Positions 35,585-47,552 of a stretch of 59,085 nt of DNA are shown piece by piece. The notes beneath the pieces are model-generated. The model was given only the letters and a program-made list of their open reading frames with translations, did no database searches and had not been told where the DNA came from. Position 1 is the first letter of the stretch, and each line of letters begins with the position of its first letter. Source of the DNA: Shewanella glacialipiscicola (lineage in GTDB: Bacteria; Pseudomonadota; Gammaproteobacteria; Enterobacterales; Shewanellaceae); assembly GCF_023283485.1 (NCBI RefSeq), contig NZ_JAKILU010000025.1, positions 1 to 59,085 of the forward strand. Direction: 5' to 3'. The position numbers and the translations under genes are program-made.

Positions 35585-36604
35585 CTACATTGCCAAAATA
35601 CGGATTTGATCGCCTTTTGCGAGCAACAAACCCGCTGCCAGCTCAGGGCTGATAATGATGTGTTCGGATTTGTCGTCCACAGCCAGTGCGGCAGACGTCG
35701 CTCGATAATTGGCTAATTGAGTATTTGAGATAATAAATTGAGTGTCGGCTTCGACCATGTCACCAATATCGACGGTTAATAAACGGCTTTCACGCACGCC
35801 GCGAATGTCCGATAAACGACACTCAACCGTTGGACCACCATCAAAAATATCCACGTAACCGCGGCATCGAAAGCCTTCGGCCTGCAGCAGACTTAATGCG
35901 GGACGGGTATTGGTATGCACTTCGCCAATCACTTTCTGCGCTTCTTCCGGCAATAGACAAACGTATACCGGATTTCGTGGCATCATTTCGGCCATAAATG
36001 CCTTTTTACCCAAACCAGAAAGATAATCCGCCTGAATAAAATCAATGCCTAAAAAGTGTTTTTGCAGCCAGCCATAGAAAGGTGAATGACCATCGGCATC
36101 GCTCACACCGCGCATTTCGGCAATTACAGTTTCGCCAAAACGCTTTGCATGTTGCGCTAAAAACAGAAAGCGACTGCGGGATAACATGCGGCCATTGTTG
36201 CCCTTGCGATACGCTTCACGCAAAAACAGGGTGCACATTTCGGCGGCGCCAGTGTAGTCATGGCAAAGGGTGAGGGTTTCGACCTCGTTACGCACGTCAA
36301 TTTGTTCGGAATGATAAACTTCAGTACCGAGTCGATAATGGTAGAAAGCATCTTCCATTCCCACGGCTGCTTCGATAGCGCACGTCCCCACCACTTCTCG
36401 GGTGTCGGTATCTTCCAGCACCATCAGATAACCTTCATCGAAGGGCGCATCGACGGTTTTGACGAATGAGGCTTCTGCTCGCGCAATTTTATGTCTGAGC
36501 AAATCGGCATTCACGGGTAATGACGTAAAACCATGACCAGACTCTTCGGCAATTTGATATAAGGCTTCAAAATCGCCAGCCTGAATAGGACGTATGATTA
36601 ACAT
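35585..36604 (-). CDS. astA: Arginine N-succinyltransferase
   Basis: The 339-residue protein of the AstA family transfers succinyl from succinyl-CoA to arginine, the first step of the pathway. MLIIRPIQAGDFEALYQIAEESGHGFTSLP is the standard N-terminus (residues 1-30), and FLREAYRKGNNGRMLSRSRFLFLAQ holds the acyl-CoA site. It lies upstream of astD with a 9-base gap and 127 bases downstream of astC; an intrinsic terminator is in this gap. GAGGAG precedes the ATG. Confidence 0.94.
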   Translation of the reverse strand: MLIIRPIQAGDFEALYQIAEESGHGFTSLPVNADLLRHKIARAEASFVKTVDAPFDEGYLMVLEDTDTREVVGTCAIEAAVGMEDAFYHYRLGTEVYHSEQIDVRNEVETLTLCHDYTGAAEMCTLFLREAYRKGNNGRMLSRSRFLFLAQHAKRFGETVIAEMRGVSDADGHSPFYGWLQKHFLGIDFIQADYLSGLGKKAFMAEMMPRNPVYVCLLPEEAQKVIGEVHTNTRPALSLLQAEGFRCRGYVDIFDGGPTVECRLSDIRGVRESRLLTVDIGDMVEADTQFIISNTQLANYRATSAALAVDDKSEHIIISPELAAGLLLAKGDQIRILAM

Positions 36605-36694
36605 CTTAGTGTCTCCTCACTTTGGCTTGCCGTGCATCAAGGCGCCTCTCTTCAAAAAGACAGGTAATGATGCACGTAAGTATTCCCTGACAAA

Positions 36695-36725
36695 AAAGGA
36701 GTGCGAATAAATTCAGCACTCCTTT
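36695..36725 (-). terminator. Intrinsic terminator between astC and astA
   Basis: On the minus strand AAAGGAGTGC and GCACTCCTTT enclose an 11-base loop and a T run follows. It lies right after the astC stop, so astA-astD expression needs read-through or another promoter. Confidence 0.8.
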
Positions 36726-36731
36726 GGTCAT

Positions 36732-38730
<1,999 letters not shown>

Positions 38731-39876
38731 TTACAGCAGATCTAAACGTCGATAGTTTTGCGCTTTCAAACGCAACACTTCTTGCTCTGTTAATTCATAA
38801 TAATCAAACATTAAGCGTCTTTCTTGTGGGTCGATTTGGCGCATTTCTTCGAGTAATACTACCTTCGCATAACAGTTCGCCCGTGCGACGATTGCAGCCT
38901 GAGGTGATAATTCTCGATAAGTTAAGGTTTGATCTAGCTCCTTCAATAACAATGTTAACGGACTCGTTTCAAACTTAAGTAACTCTAATAACTGCCAGTT
39001 AAGTTTATGCCCATGATTTAGCACTTGTTCATAGACAGCTTTGGCGGGAAACTCTGTGGCGATAACCGCATCATGTACCTCCTTGTCACGGCACAGACTC
39101 GCCTCCCGTATCCAAGTGCCCCATGTGTGATCAAATAATCGCGCACTTAAACTCAGAACAACAGACGTCCCTAATTGATTAAGCAAAGCACTACTGTACA
39201 CCAATGCAGAATCAGTATTATGAAGCTGCGCTAATGTATTTGCCGCAATGCCACTGACTATGCTGTAGCGCCATAATTTACGGGTAGTCCACAACAACTT
39301 AGCATTAGCACTCGGCAGCCAATTACGTAAAAAAAAATACGGAATGATGCTACGCAGGTTTTCAATACCGATGAAATTCATCACTAATTTAATATCGGTG
39401 ACACGTACGTCAGAACTCTGGGGGCGGCGCGCGCGAAAAGAGGGACTGTTGACCATGTTGGTTAAATCGCGGCACAACCAGCTTAAATTATTGATCAGCG
39501 GCCTTAAACGCGTTGCATCGAGATTTTTAGCCAGCAGTAACTCTAATAATAGAATTTGCGACTCATTGATATCGGCTTTAGCCAGCACTAATGCAGGTGA
39601 CGCCAGTTGATGTTCAATCGCGTTATTAACCGTTTCATGTAGCTGGAGCGATACCGCATCAAACACTTCTTTGGCTTGAATTTGTTTCATTAACCGCGCC
39701 AAAATAGCTTCGCGCTCAACCTCTAGCTTATGGGCATCGGCTTCTAACTCTATATCGAGGTCATCCAAAAGAGTCGGGCTCGCTTGTTGCTTTCCGAGGA
39801 TCAATTGTTGGTAGAGTCTGTGCTCTATTTCTATAATTTTTCCGGGCCTAACGCCACCCGCTACTGAAATCGCCAC
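38731..39876 (-). CDS. HDOD-domain signalling protein
   Basis: The protein has about 381 residues. Residues about 120-330 form an HDOD-like all-helical domain (INNLSWLCRDLTNMVNSPSFRA, VTDIKLVMNFIGIENLRSIIPYFFL, SALLNQLGTSVVLSLSARLFDH). The N-terminal 100 residues are charged and helical. HDOD proteins lack the phosphohydrolase residues of HD domains and act in signalling. The gene is alone. GTG 39876 is preferred with AAAGGA 9 bases upstream; an in-frame ATG at 39921 has no ribosome site. Confidence 0.8.
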   Translation of the reverse strand: MAISVAGGVRPGKIIEIEHRLYQQLILGKQQASPTLLDDLDIELEADAHKLEVEREAILARLMKQIQAKEVFDAVSLQLHETVNNAIEHQLASPALVLAKADINESQILLLELLLAKNLDATRLRPLINNLSWLCRDLTNMVNSPSFRARRPQSSDVRVTDIKLVMNFIGIENLRSIIPYFFLRNWLPSANAKLLWTTRKLWRYSIVSGIAANTLAQLHNTDSALVYSSALLNQLGTSVVLSLSARLFDHTWGTWIREASLCRDKEVHDAVIATEFPAKAVYEQVLNHGHKLNWQLLELLKFETSPLTLLLKELDQTLTYRELSPQAAIVARANCYAKVVLLEEMRQIDPQERRLMFDYYELTEQEVLRLKAQNYRRLDLL

Positions 39877-40041
39877 TAGCCATTTTCCTTTAGAACTAAA
39901 ACATGAGTGACGCCAACACAATCAACCTGTCGAAATTATGATAATTTCAGCACATACACTTAATCTTAGCAATAATGCAAAGTCGCAGAATACAAACATA
40001 GTGTTATATCGAATGTTTCCTGTTCACTTTCTCAATAAAAA

Positions 40042-40058
40042 GGCCTCACATAGAGGCC
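40042..40058 (-). terminator. Intrinsic terminator after the S9 peptidase gene
   Basis: GGCCTC-TATGT-GAGGCC on the minus strand followed by five T bases, 22 bases after the stop codon. Confidence 0.8.
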
Positions 40059-40079
40059 GTTAAAAGAAATTGAGCTAAG

Positions 40080-42560
40080 TTATTTGAGCTCTTGCTCAAA
40101 TAACTTATAGATGCGGCGGTATTCGTCCAACCAGCTAGACGGCTGACGAAAACCATGGGGCTCGACAGGATAAATAGCCGTTTCAAAGGTAGGCTTTTCT
40201 AGCTCAATAAGATGCTGCACCATGCGCACACTGTCTTGGAAAAAAACGTTGTCGTCCATTACACCGCTCATAATCAACAGTGGTTTAGTAAGCCCTTGAG
40301 CATGCTCAATAGGGGAGCTGCGCTCATAGGCGATAGGATCGACATCAGGCGTGTTTAAAATATTGGAGGTATAAGGCGCATTATAATGTGCCCAGTCCGC
40401 CACAGGGCGCAGTGCAGCTCCTGCTTGGAATAAATCAGGCGCAGTGAACAATGACATAAAGGTTAAAAAGCCGCCGTAAGAGCCACCATAAGTCCCGACA
40501 CGCTGGATATTGACATTCGTATTAGTCGCCATCCAACTGACTCCATCTTTTAAGTCTTCCACTTCTGGATGACCCATATTACGATAAATCGCCGTGCGCC
40601 AATCGCGGCCATAACCCTTAGAGCCACGGTAATCCATGTCCATCACCACATAACCTTGCTGGGTCAGCAAATTGTGGAACATAAACTCACGGAAGTAACC
40701 GCTAAAGCCATAGTCAGCATTTTGCAGATAACCTGCACCGTGGTTGAAAATCACCGCAGGGTATTTCTCAGGGCGAGATTGATCGTAACCCTGTGGCAAA
40801 TAGACGCGTGCATATACTTTATCAGCGCCATGGGTTGAAGGCACCGCTACGACTTCTGGCGCTTGCCATGGATAGTTTTTAAAGGCATCGCTGGTATAAG
40901 AGGTCAGCTGGTTTATCTCGCCGCCAATAGGCTGAACATAAAGCTCATTGGGTTGTGTGCGGCGTGAGGCATTGAGTAATAGCTGAGTGCCATCAGGACT
41001 TAGGCTGTAATCTAAGTTGCCATCCCACTGCGTTAATTGCTCATTTTTACCTGTGACTAAGTTAACCCGGTGAACGTTATAAATGCCAGGATGAGTTTGG
41101 TTAGCTTTGTAGTAGATATAATTCGCATCCGGTGACAGCGTGATGTCACTCACCACAAACTTGCCTTGAGTTAACGCGCGCGCATTTTTGCCTTGTGCTT
41201 TAGTATAAAGCTGCGAATAGCCAGATTCTTCCGACAAGTAATATAAGGTATCTGTACCCGGTAACCAACCAAATTGGTTGTAGTCGTAATTTACCCAAGC
41301 GTCGTCATGCAAACGATGTTCGGTGGTGAATTTACCCTTAGCTAAATCGACACTGGCGATCCAGCGATCTTTGTTATCGGTGGCTTCTAGCATCAGGGCT
41401 AATTTATCTTCCGATTCATGCCACTGAATCGCGCTCTGGGTCCAACCCCAATCCTGAATTAGCTGAATTTTGCGTGGCGCTTTAGTGCTTTGGTAAGTTT
41501 CACCTTTCGCTTTAGCATTCTCAGCTTTCACTTTGGCAAGCACATCTTCATCAAAACCTGTAAGCCCCTCAATAGTGATATCGACTTGTTTATGCAGGTT
41601 TAAATCAAGCACCACAAAGCGTTGTCCTGGCGGCGTATCTTCAGCCACACGGGCACGCACGGGTACTGGATTGATATAACCATCGCTACCTAAATAGTTA
41701 GGCATGATGTCGTGCTCACTGCTGCCGGTGTAATTCTTATCGGTCAGAGCAAGTAAAATATAGCGACCATCCGGTGACAGGCTCAGCTCTGACACTACTT
41801 CGCTATCGCCTAAATACCAAGTGCTGGCGGCGAGTGTGGGATCGCTTTTTTGTAATGCTTCTTTGTATTGCGCTTTCACCTTAGCATTCTCTTGCTGCAA
41901 CGCCATATACTGAATCAATCTGTGCTGTTGCTTAGCAATATAAGACGTTGGCTCTTTTACACCTTCTGGCGCTTTCGCCATTTTAATTTCGGCAAGCTGC
42001 TCGACTAAGCCTGAGTCTTGATGAATCTGAAAAACACTGTCGCCCTGCCAATAGGCAATATCGCCATTATTGAGATAACGCACACCATCAATGGCGCTAC
42101 GCTGGCGAGTCAGTTGGCTGATTTTACCCGTGCTTAATTGCTTAACAAAAATATTGCCCTGATACAGATAGGCCTTGTGGGACTTAGTGCGATCAAACAC
42201 GCCAAACTGCTGATCCGCTGAATGCAACTTATCCAGGGCTAGCTCGACGGCGAGGCTGTCATTAATACCTTGCTGATAATAGCTGCGCAGAGGTGCTGCG
42301 CTGGCTTGGCGAGCAAACAGTACGCTTTGGCTATCGTCGCTCCAGTAAGCCTCTTTGGCAAAAATCCCCATCCAATCGGGGTTTGCCATAATTTGATTCA
42401 GCGTAAGCGCCTGTGAAACCTGTGGCGGTTGGGCTAAGGGAACTTGGAATGCTTGCGGGGATGATGCAGGAGCTGCTGTTTCAGTCGATGTCGCTGCGCA
42501 ACCTGCCAACACGGCAACCGCTAACGCACTTAAACCCAAATTTCGCATTACGCTTCTCAT
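40080..42560 (-). CDS. S9-family (prolyl oligopeptidase/DPP IV-like) lipoprotein peptidase
   Basis: This 826-residue protein has a lipoprotein signal (AVLAGCAAT, Cys near residue 21), so it is probably membrane-tethered in the periplasm. Residues 100-580 show WD-like propeller repeats with DPP IV-type phrases (LSPDGRYILLALTD, LSPDANYIYYKA). The alpha/beta-hydrolase end has the catalytic Ser in GTYGGSYGGFLT (near 678), Asp in MSGVMDDNVFFQ and His in PVEPHGFRQP. It should cleave peptides, often after proline. AAGGAAGGA precedes the ATG. It stands alone with its own terminator. Confidence 0.92.
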   Translation of the reverse strand: MRSVMRNLGLSALAVAVLAGCAATSTETAAPASSPQAFQVPLAQPPQVSQALTLNQIMANPDWMGIFAKEAYWSDDSQSVLFARQASAAPLRSYYQQGINDSLAVELALDKLHSADQQFGVFDRTKSHKAYLYQGNIFVKQLSTGKISQLTRQRSAIDGVRYLNNGDIAYWQGDSVFQIHQDSGLVEQLAEIKMAKAPEGVKEPTSYIAKQQHRLIQYMALQQENAKVKAQYKEALQKSDPTLAASTWYLGDSEVVSELSLSPDGRYILLALTDKNYTGSSEHDIMPNYLGSDGYINPVPVRARVAEDTPPGQRFVVLDLNLHKQVDITIEGLTGFDEDVLAKVKAENAKAKGETYQSTKAPRKIQLIQDWGWTQSAIQWHESEDKLALMLEATDNKDRWIASVDLAKGKFTTEHRLHDDAWVNYDYNQFGWLPGTDTLYYLSEESGYSQLYTKAQGKNARALTQGKFVVSDITLSPDANYIYYKANQTHPGIYNVHRVNLVTGKNEQLTQWDGNLDYSLSPDGTQLLLNASRRTQPNELYVQPIGGEINQLTSYTSDAFKNYPWQAPEVVAVPSTHGADKVYARVYLPQGYDQSRPEKYPAVIFNHGAGYLQNADYGFSGYFREFMFHNLLTQQGYVVMDMDYRGSKGYGRDWRTAIYRNMGHPEVEDLKDGVSWMATNTNVNIQRVGTYGGSYGGFLTFMSLFTAPDLFQAGAALRPVADWAHYNAPYTSNILNTPDVDPIAYERSSPIEHAQGLTKPLLIMSGVMDDNVFFQDSVRMVQHLIELEKPTFETAIYPVEPHGFRQPSSWLDEYRRIYKLFEQELK

Positions 42561-42738
42561 TTGTCCTTCCTTTTATTGTTATCGCAACGGCAAATGATCC
42601 AGTCTGGTTTGGCCTATTCGCGTCGTTTGCCGAAGTTATAACATAGTTAATCGCTAAACTTGCTTATAAAGAAGGATAAATCTTGTAACAGAAATTGATA
42701 GTACGAATATAGTGCAGAGAGTCTTTAGGGCGAGGATA

Positions 42739-43323
42739 TTATATAGGCGCAGCAGGTTGCGCTAAAAAATTGGCTAGTAGTTCAAGACCTTGTTCGGTGA
42801 GAATAGATTCCGGATGAAATTGCACCCCATAAAGCGGTAGATGTTGATGACTCATAGCCATTATTTCTCGGCCATAAATTGCATCATCAAACCAAGCATC
42901 AAGTACAAACCCTTCAGGTACGGCATCCACCAACAACGAGTGATAACGTGTCACTGTTAAAGGCTGATTTAACCCCTCAAATAATCGCTGGCCAGTATGG
43001 GAAATAATGCTGACTTTGCCGTGCATCACCCGTTTTGCCCGTATCACGTTGGCACCAAACACCTGCGCCATCGCCTGATGGCCTAAACACACACCTAGAA
43101 TCGGCATGCGCGTGGCAAAATGTTCAATCGCTTTAAGCGAAATCCCCGCCTCATTGGGAGTGCAAGGACCAGGGGATATCACCAAATGAGTAGGCGCCAG
43201 CGCCTCGATTTCGGCGATGCTAATGTCATCATTACGTTTAACGACTATCTCTTGCCCTAGCTGCTGAAAATACTGCACTAAATTAAAGGTAAAAGAGTCG
43301 TAATTATCGATCATTAGCAACAT
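42739..43323 (-). CDS. pabA: Aminodeoxychorismate/anthranilate synthase glutaminase subunit
   Basis: This 194-residue class I glutamine amidotransferase gives ammonia to PabB for p-aminobenzoate (folate) or to TrpE for tryptophan. The catalytic Cys is in GVCLGHQA (near 79), with [13 protein letters not shown] providing His and Glu. [10 protein letters not shown] is typical. It is not in a trp cluster and lies on the same side of argD/astC as in many gammaproteobacteria, so PabA is preferred over TrpG. Likely monocistronic. Confidence 0.9.
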   Translation of the reverse strand: MLLMIDNYDSFTFNLVQYFQQLGQEIVVKRNDDISIAEIEALAPTHLVISPGPCTPNEAGISLKAIEHFATRMPILGVCLGHQAMAQVFGANVIRAKRVMHGKVSIISHTGQRLFEGLNQPLTVTRYHSLLVDAVPEGFVLDAWFDDAIYGREIMAMSHQHLPLYGVQFHPESILTEQGLELLANFLAQPAAPI

Positions 43324-43447
43324 ACAAGATCCATTGGCCTAAATGGGTAAAGGTAACGCATATCCGACGGATGAATGCGGGCGCAAATGCTACCACACCT
43401 TATCCTCAAGGTTTAGCCAATTACGGCGATAAAATACAGCGACAAAA

Positions 43448-43469
43448 AAGCCAGTCATTCGACTGGCTT
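43448..43469 (-). terminator. Intrinsic terminator after sspB
   Basis: AAGCCAGTC-GAAT-GACTGGCTT followed by T bases on the minus strand, 47 bases after sspB. It ends the sspAB transcript before pabA. Confidence 0.85.
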
Positions 43470-43515
43470 AGTTTTAAAACAACTTGAGCATTTCACCACA
43501 GCTATTTAGCGGCCG

Positions 43516-43953
43516 TTATTTAACGACGGTCAAATGGCTGCGACGCTTTGGTGGCTCATCAGTCGGTTCAGGCGCTTTAGCGTTTGTTTTAACAACCGAT
43601 AAAGATGAATCGACTTCATCATCAATCAGATAAGCATCTTCGATATCGAAGACAGTACCCGAGCCGTTTTCACGGGCATAAATAGCGACAATAGCCGCCA
43701 TCGGTAACATTACCTGCTGAGGAACACCGCCGAAACGTGCATTGAACTCCACAAACTCATTGCTAATTTGCAAATTGCCCACTGCGCCAGCAGCGATGTT
43801 TAACACTATCTGGCCATCCTTCACGTATTGCTGTGGTACTTGGGTACCTTTAACAAAGGCATCCACCACAACGTGAGGAGTCAATTGGTTGTCCATCAAC
43901 CAATCATAGTAAGCCCTTAGTAAATAAGGACGATTTGGAGTCAAAGGCTTCAT
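43516..43953 (-). CDS. sspB: ClpXP protease specificity-enhancing factor SspB
   Basis: This 145-residue adaptor binds ssrA-tagged proteins and hands them to ClpX. The N-terminal substrate-binding domain (residues 1-110) starts PNRPYLLRAYYDWLMDNQLTPHVVVDAF. A flexible acidic linker follows, and a C-terminal ClpX-binding tail HLTVVK closes it. It overlaps the sspA stop by one base (TAATG), so the two are co-translated. Normal length is slightly below the Escherichia coli protein (165). Confidence 0.95.
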   Translation of the reverse strand: MKPLTPNRPYLLRAYYDWLMDNQLTPHVVVDAFVKGTQVPQQYVKDGQIVLNIAAGAVGNLQISNEFVEFNARFGGVPQQVMLPMAAIVAIYARENGSGTVFDIEDAYLIDDEVDSSLSVVKTNAKAPEPTDEPPKRRSHLTVVK

Positions 43954-44582
43954 TACATACCCATGCGCATTTCGCGTTCAGATTCAGTTAAAGAAGCTTT
44001 AAACGATTCACGCTCAAAAATACGGGTCATATACGCTTTGATATCTTTAGCTACACGGCTATCTAGCTCAATACCTAATACAGGTAAGCGCCATAGCAAT
44101 GGGCCAAGATAGCAATCTGCTAGACCAAATTCTTCGCTCATGAAGTAAGGCACTTCACCGAAGACAGGTGCAATAGCAATCAGGCTTTCAGTCAACTCTT
44201 TACGAGCCGCTTCAACGCGATCACCCTTACGAATACGCTCAACTAGCGCATACCAGTCTGTATCTATGCGGTGCATCATCAAACGGCTTTGACCGCGAGA
44301 TACTGGATAAACTGGCATCAAAGGCGGATGAGGAAAACGTTCATCCAAATATTCCATGATAATGCGTGATTCGTATAATACGAGTTCACGGTCTACCAAA
44401 GTAGGCACTGAGTTATATGGGTTGACTTCAAGTAAGTCCTCAGGCATTTCGTTAGGGTCGACCTGTAAAACATCAACAGTAACCCCTTTCTCAGCTAACA
44501 CGATACGCACTTGATGGCTATACAGATCATCAGCACCTGAAAACAGTGTCATGATAGAGCGTTTGTTGGCAGCAACAGCCAT
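43953..44582 (-). CDS. sspA: Stringent starvation protein A (SspA)
   Basis: This 209-residue glutathione-transferase-like protein binds RNA polymerase and helps transcription under starvation and acid stress. Thioredoxin-like domain (SIMTLFSGADDLYSHQVRIVLAEKG) then helical domain (ESRIIMEYLDERFPHPPLMP). GGAGGG precedes the ATG. It is upstream of sspB and 97 bases after petC, with a terminator in that gap. Confidence 0.95.
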   Translation of the reverse strand: MAVAANKRSIMTLFSGADDLYSHQVRIVLAEKGVTVDVLQVDPNEMPEDLLEVNPYNSVPTLVDRELVLYESRIIMEYLDERFPHPPLMPVYPVSRGQSRLMMHRIDTDWYALVERIRKGDRVEAARKELTESLIAIAPVFGEVPYFMSEEFGLADCYLGPLLWRLPVLGIELDSRVAKDIKAYMTRIFERESFKASLTESEREMRMGM

Positions 44583-44615
44583 TGATACCCTCCAGAATCG
44601 AAATAAAACAAAAGT

Positions 44616-44640
44616 AAACGAGGGGCTAAGCCCCCCGTTT
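44616..44640 (-). terminator. Intrinsic terminator after petC
   Basis: AAACG-GGGGC stems with one mismatch close over a 3-base loop (44616-44640) and a T-rich stretch follows on the minus strand. It ends petABC before sspA. Confidence 0.7.
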
Positions 44641-44678
44641 ACACTATGCGGATATTACATTTTACCCGTTATTGGTGC

Positions 44679-45377
44679 CTAGTGTACATCTTTCCAATAC
44701 TCTTTCTTCAAGAGGTAGGCCACAATAAAGAATATAAACAGGAATCCGAGTACCCACCAACCCATGGCTTTACGCTCTAGTTGGACAGGTTCAGCAGAAT
44801 AGACTAAGAAGCCAGTGATATCACGTACCGCTTGGTCGTATTCTTCCGCATTCAATTTACCGCCAGTCACAACAATAGAACCATCGGCTTGTTTAACAGG
44901 CGTACCCTGTAATTCTTCAAGCACGTGGGGCATTCCAACTGATGGGAATACTGTGTTATTCACACCAAATGGGCGACTAGGGTCTTTATAGAAGCCTTTC
45001 AGATATGAATAAACCCAATCCTCACCACGTACGCGTGCCACTAAGGTTAAGTCTGGTGGTGTCGCGCCAAACCATTTAGCAGCATCTTTGTGTGGGATCG
45101 CGTTTTGCATCAGCTCACCAATTTTAGCATCGGTGAACATATACTTATTACGCATATCATCAGCAGAAATACCGATATCAGTAGCAACGCGTTCATAACG
45201 TTGATATTGAGTGCTATGGCAACCAGAACAATAATGTTGGAACAGGTCCACACCACGCTCTAAAGAAGCTTTATCATGTAAATCAACATTGGCATCTTCT
45301 AAATGTATTTTATGTCCGCTCGCGGCCAGAGCCAGCGTCGGCAACAAGGTAACTAATGCAATCAGTAATTTTTTCAT
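44679..45377 (-). CDS. petC: Cytochrome c1 of the bc1 complex
   Basis: This 232-residue protein has a cleavable signal peptide (MKKLLIALVTLLPTLALAASG), a heme-binding CSGCHSTQ (near residue 51), a methionine ligand region near VGMPHVL, and a C-terminal membrane anchor (WVLGFLFIFFIVAYLL). It accepts electrons from the Rieske centre and passes them to soluble cytochrome c. The ATG overlaps the petB stop by one base. Third gene of petABC. Confidence 0.96.
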   Translation of the reverse strand: MKKLLIALVTLLPTLALAASGHKIHLEDANVDLHDKASLERGVDLFQHYCSGCHSTQYQRYERVATDIGISADDMRNKYMFTDAKIGELMQNAIPHKDAAKWFGATPPDLTLVARVRGEDWVYSYLKGFYKDPSRPFGVNNTVFPSVGMPHVLEELQGTPVKQADGSIVVTGGKLNAEEYDQAVRDITGFLVYSAEPVQLERKAMGWWVLGFLFIFFIVAYLLKKEYWKDVH

Positions 45378-46591
45378 TAGTGTGTCAACCTCGCTGGAAC
45401 GGGTTTAGTTTTTTCATTCTTGCTGTATACCCACAGCGCCACAAAGAAACCAAAGTAAGTGAACGTAAATACCTGTGCAACGATCGTTAGTGCTGGCGTA
45501 GCAGGAACCACACCTAAATAACCTAAGACGATGAACGAAACAGCAAACTGAGCAATGTTCAGCTTGTGTAATGTACTACGGTAACGAACTGACTTCACTT
45601 TACAGCGATCTAACCATGGCAATACAAACAGTACTGCAATCGATAGTCCCATCATCACAACACCAGCTAATTTGTCTGGGATCGCACGCAAAATAGCGTA
45701 GAAAGGTGTGAAGTACCAAACGGGCGCAATATGCTCAGGTGTCTTCATTGAGTTAGCCGCTTCAAAGTTTGGCTTCTCGAGGAAATAACCACCGCCTTCT
45801 GGAATGAAGAACAACACATAACAGAACACGATCAGGAAGCCTGCGACGCCCATGATGTCTTTTACTGTGTAGTATGGGTGGAATGGAATACCATCAACTG
45901 GCCAGCCATTCTCGTCTTTGTTTTTCTTAATTTCGATACCATCAGGGTTGTTTGAACCCACTTCGTGTAACGCAATTAAGTGTAAGAACACAAGAACCAC
46001 TAATACTAACGGCAGTGCGATAACGTGTAATGCGAAGAATCGGTTCAGTGTCGCGCCAGAGATCACGTAGTCACCCCGGATCCACAGAGTTAAATCATCA
46101 CCAATAAATGGGATCGCGCCGAACAGCGAAATAATAACCTGTGCGCCCCAATATGACATTTGTCCCCATGGCAGCAAGTAACCCATAAAGGCTTCAGCCA
46201 TCAACACGAGGAAAATTAACATACCGAACAGCCACAGTAGCTCTCTAGGCTTCTGATATGAACCGTAGATCAAACCACGGAACATGTGCAGATAAATCAC
46301 CACGAAGAACGCTGAAGCACCCGTTGAGTGCATATAACGCAGCAACCAACCGTATTCAACGTCACGCATTATGTATTCAACAGAAGCGAAGGCGCCTTCT
46401 GCTGTTGGTACATAGTTCATTGTTAACCAGATACCCGTCAGTAATTGGTTAACCAATACCAACATCGCCAGTGAACCGAAAAAGTACCAAAAGTTAAAGT
46501 TAGTTGGCGTAGCATACTGACCCACATGACGGTTATAAGTCGCCGTCATTGGAATACGTGCATCAATCCAATTAATTAAATTCTTAACCAT
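45377..46591 (-). CDS. petB: Cytochrome b of the bc1 complex
   Basis: This 404-residue membrane subunit has eight or so spans. Histidine pairs for the two b-type hemes lie in LLRYMHSTGASAFFVVIYLH (near 81-100) and FFALHVIALPLVLVVLVFLH (near 184-203). The quinol site motif PEG is seen in FFIPEGGG. It oxidises quinol at the inner membrane. The ATG sits on the petA stop (one-base overlap). It lacks nothing expected of the family. Confidence 0.96.
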   Translation of the reverse strand: MVKNLINWIDARIPMTATYNRHVGQYATPTNFNFWYFFGSLAMLVLVNQLLTGIWLTMNYVPTAEGAFASVEYIMRDVEYGWLLRYMHSTGASAFFVVIYLHMFRGLIYGSYQKPRELLWLFGMLIFLVLMAEAFMGYLLPWGQMSYWGAQVIISLFGAIPFIGDDLTLWIRGDYVISGATLNRFFALHVIALPLVLVVLVFLHLIALHEVGSNNPDGIEIKKNKDENGWPVDGIPFHPYYTVKDIMGVAGFLIVFCYVLFFIPEGGGYFLEKPNFEAANSMKTPEHIAPVWYFTPFYAILRAIPDKLAGVVMMGLSIAVLFVLPWLDRCKVKSVRYRSTLHKLNIAQFAVSFIVLGYLGVVPATPALTIVAQVFTFTYFGFFVALWVYSKNEKTKPVPARLTH

Positions 46592-47181
46592 TACGCCACT
46601 CCTTTATCTACACCGATAATCACGGTGCCATCATCAACGTATTGATGTGGAGGGATAACTAGGTTCAATGGAGCTGGTACGCCTTGGAAAACGCGACCAG
46701 CCATATCAAACTTAGAGCCATGACATGGACAGAAGAAACCAGAAGTGACACCTTCAACTTGCTCACCGAATGAATCAGGTAAATAAGTAGGTGAACATCC
46801 GAGGTGGGTACAAATACCGACGGCAATAAAATACTCTGGCTTAATTGAGCGCAAAGGATTAGTTGCATAATCAGGCTGCTGCATTTCAACAGAAGCTGGA
46901 TCTCTTAACTTACCATCATGTGTTGGCAGTTCATTGATTACCGCATCTGTGCGACGGACAACCCATACAGGTTTTCCACGCCACTCAACACGGATCAACT
47001 GACCTGGCTCTACTTTACTGATATTTACTTCGACCGGTGCACCTGCAGCTTTTGCTTTGGCACTCGGATTCCATGACTTGATGAAAGGAACCGCTACAGC
47101 GACGGCACCAGCACCACCTACTACGGCGGTTGCAGCTGTCAGGAATCTGCGACGTCCGGTATCGACTGGCGCATTGCTCAT
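46591..47181 (-). CDS. petA: Rieske iron-sulfur subunit of the bc1 complex
   Basis: This 196-residue protein has a twin-arginine signal that also acts as anchor (RRRFLTAATAVVGGAGAVAVAVPF written as TGRRRFL plus a hydrophobic stretch). The [2Fe-2S] ligands lie in CTHLGC and CPCHGS (near residues 130-150). It moves electrons from quinol to cytochrome c1. First gene of petABC; GGGAGA precedes the ATG. Confidence 0.96.
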   Translation of the reverse strand: MSNAPVDTGRRRFLTAATAVVGGAGAVAVAVPFIKSWNPSAKAKAAGAPVEVNISKVEPGQLIRVEWRGKPVWVVRRTDAVINELPTHDGKLRDPASVEMQQPDYATNPLRSIKPEYFIAVGICTHLGCSPTYLPDSFGEQVEGVTSGFFCPCHGSKFDMAGRVFQGVPAPLNLVIPPHQYVDDGTVIIGVDKGVA

Positions 47182-47552
47182 CCACTTATCTCCCAGAGGG
47201 TGTTGGAATTTTTATATTTCAAAGACCTTCGGCCCTTAGTTCATCACTAGGGTCAAAAATCGAAGTTTGAAGCGGGGCTCATTATAGCTAAAAATTAGAA
47301 GCAGATCATAGTGAAAACACTCAAGTAAGTTAGGGAGATTGCGTGTTTTTTCAAAAAAGTTCAAAAAACACCCCATTTTTAACTATTTTCAATCTATTTA
47401 GAGAGTATTTTAAACACCTCGCCCGTAGCTTAGGCATAAAGCATGCATCACTAATGTGAATGCGCACTTACTTTGCTATATCGATTAACAATCATTAGAT
47501 AAAAAAATAGGCCCTGCATCGCAGGGCCTATTAAATTAATTAATTTTATGTC
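47182..47552. other. Intergenic region between hflC and petA
   Basis: These 371 bases hold the promoter of petABC (AT-rich 47270-47420, with TGTTTTTT/AAAAAACA at 47344-47370) and, near the far end, the terminator of the hfl operon. No gene was seen. Confidence 0.6.
47506..47532 (-). terminator. Intrinsic terminator after hflC
   Basis: A 12-bp stem AATAGGCCCTGC/GCAGGGCCTATT with a 3-base loop; seven A bases on the plus strand become a T run on the minus strand. Confidence 0.88.
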
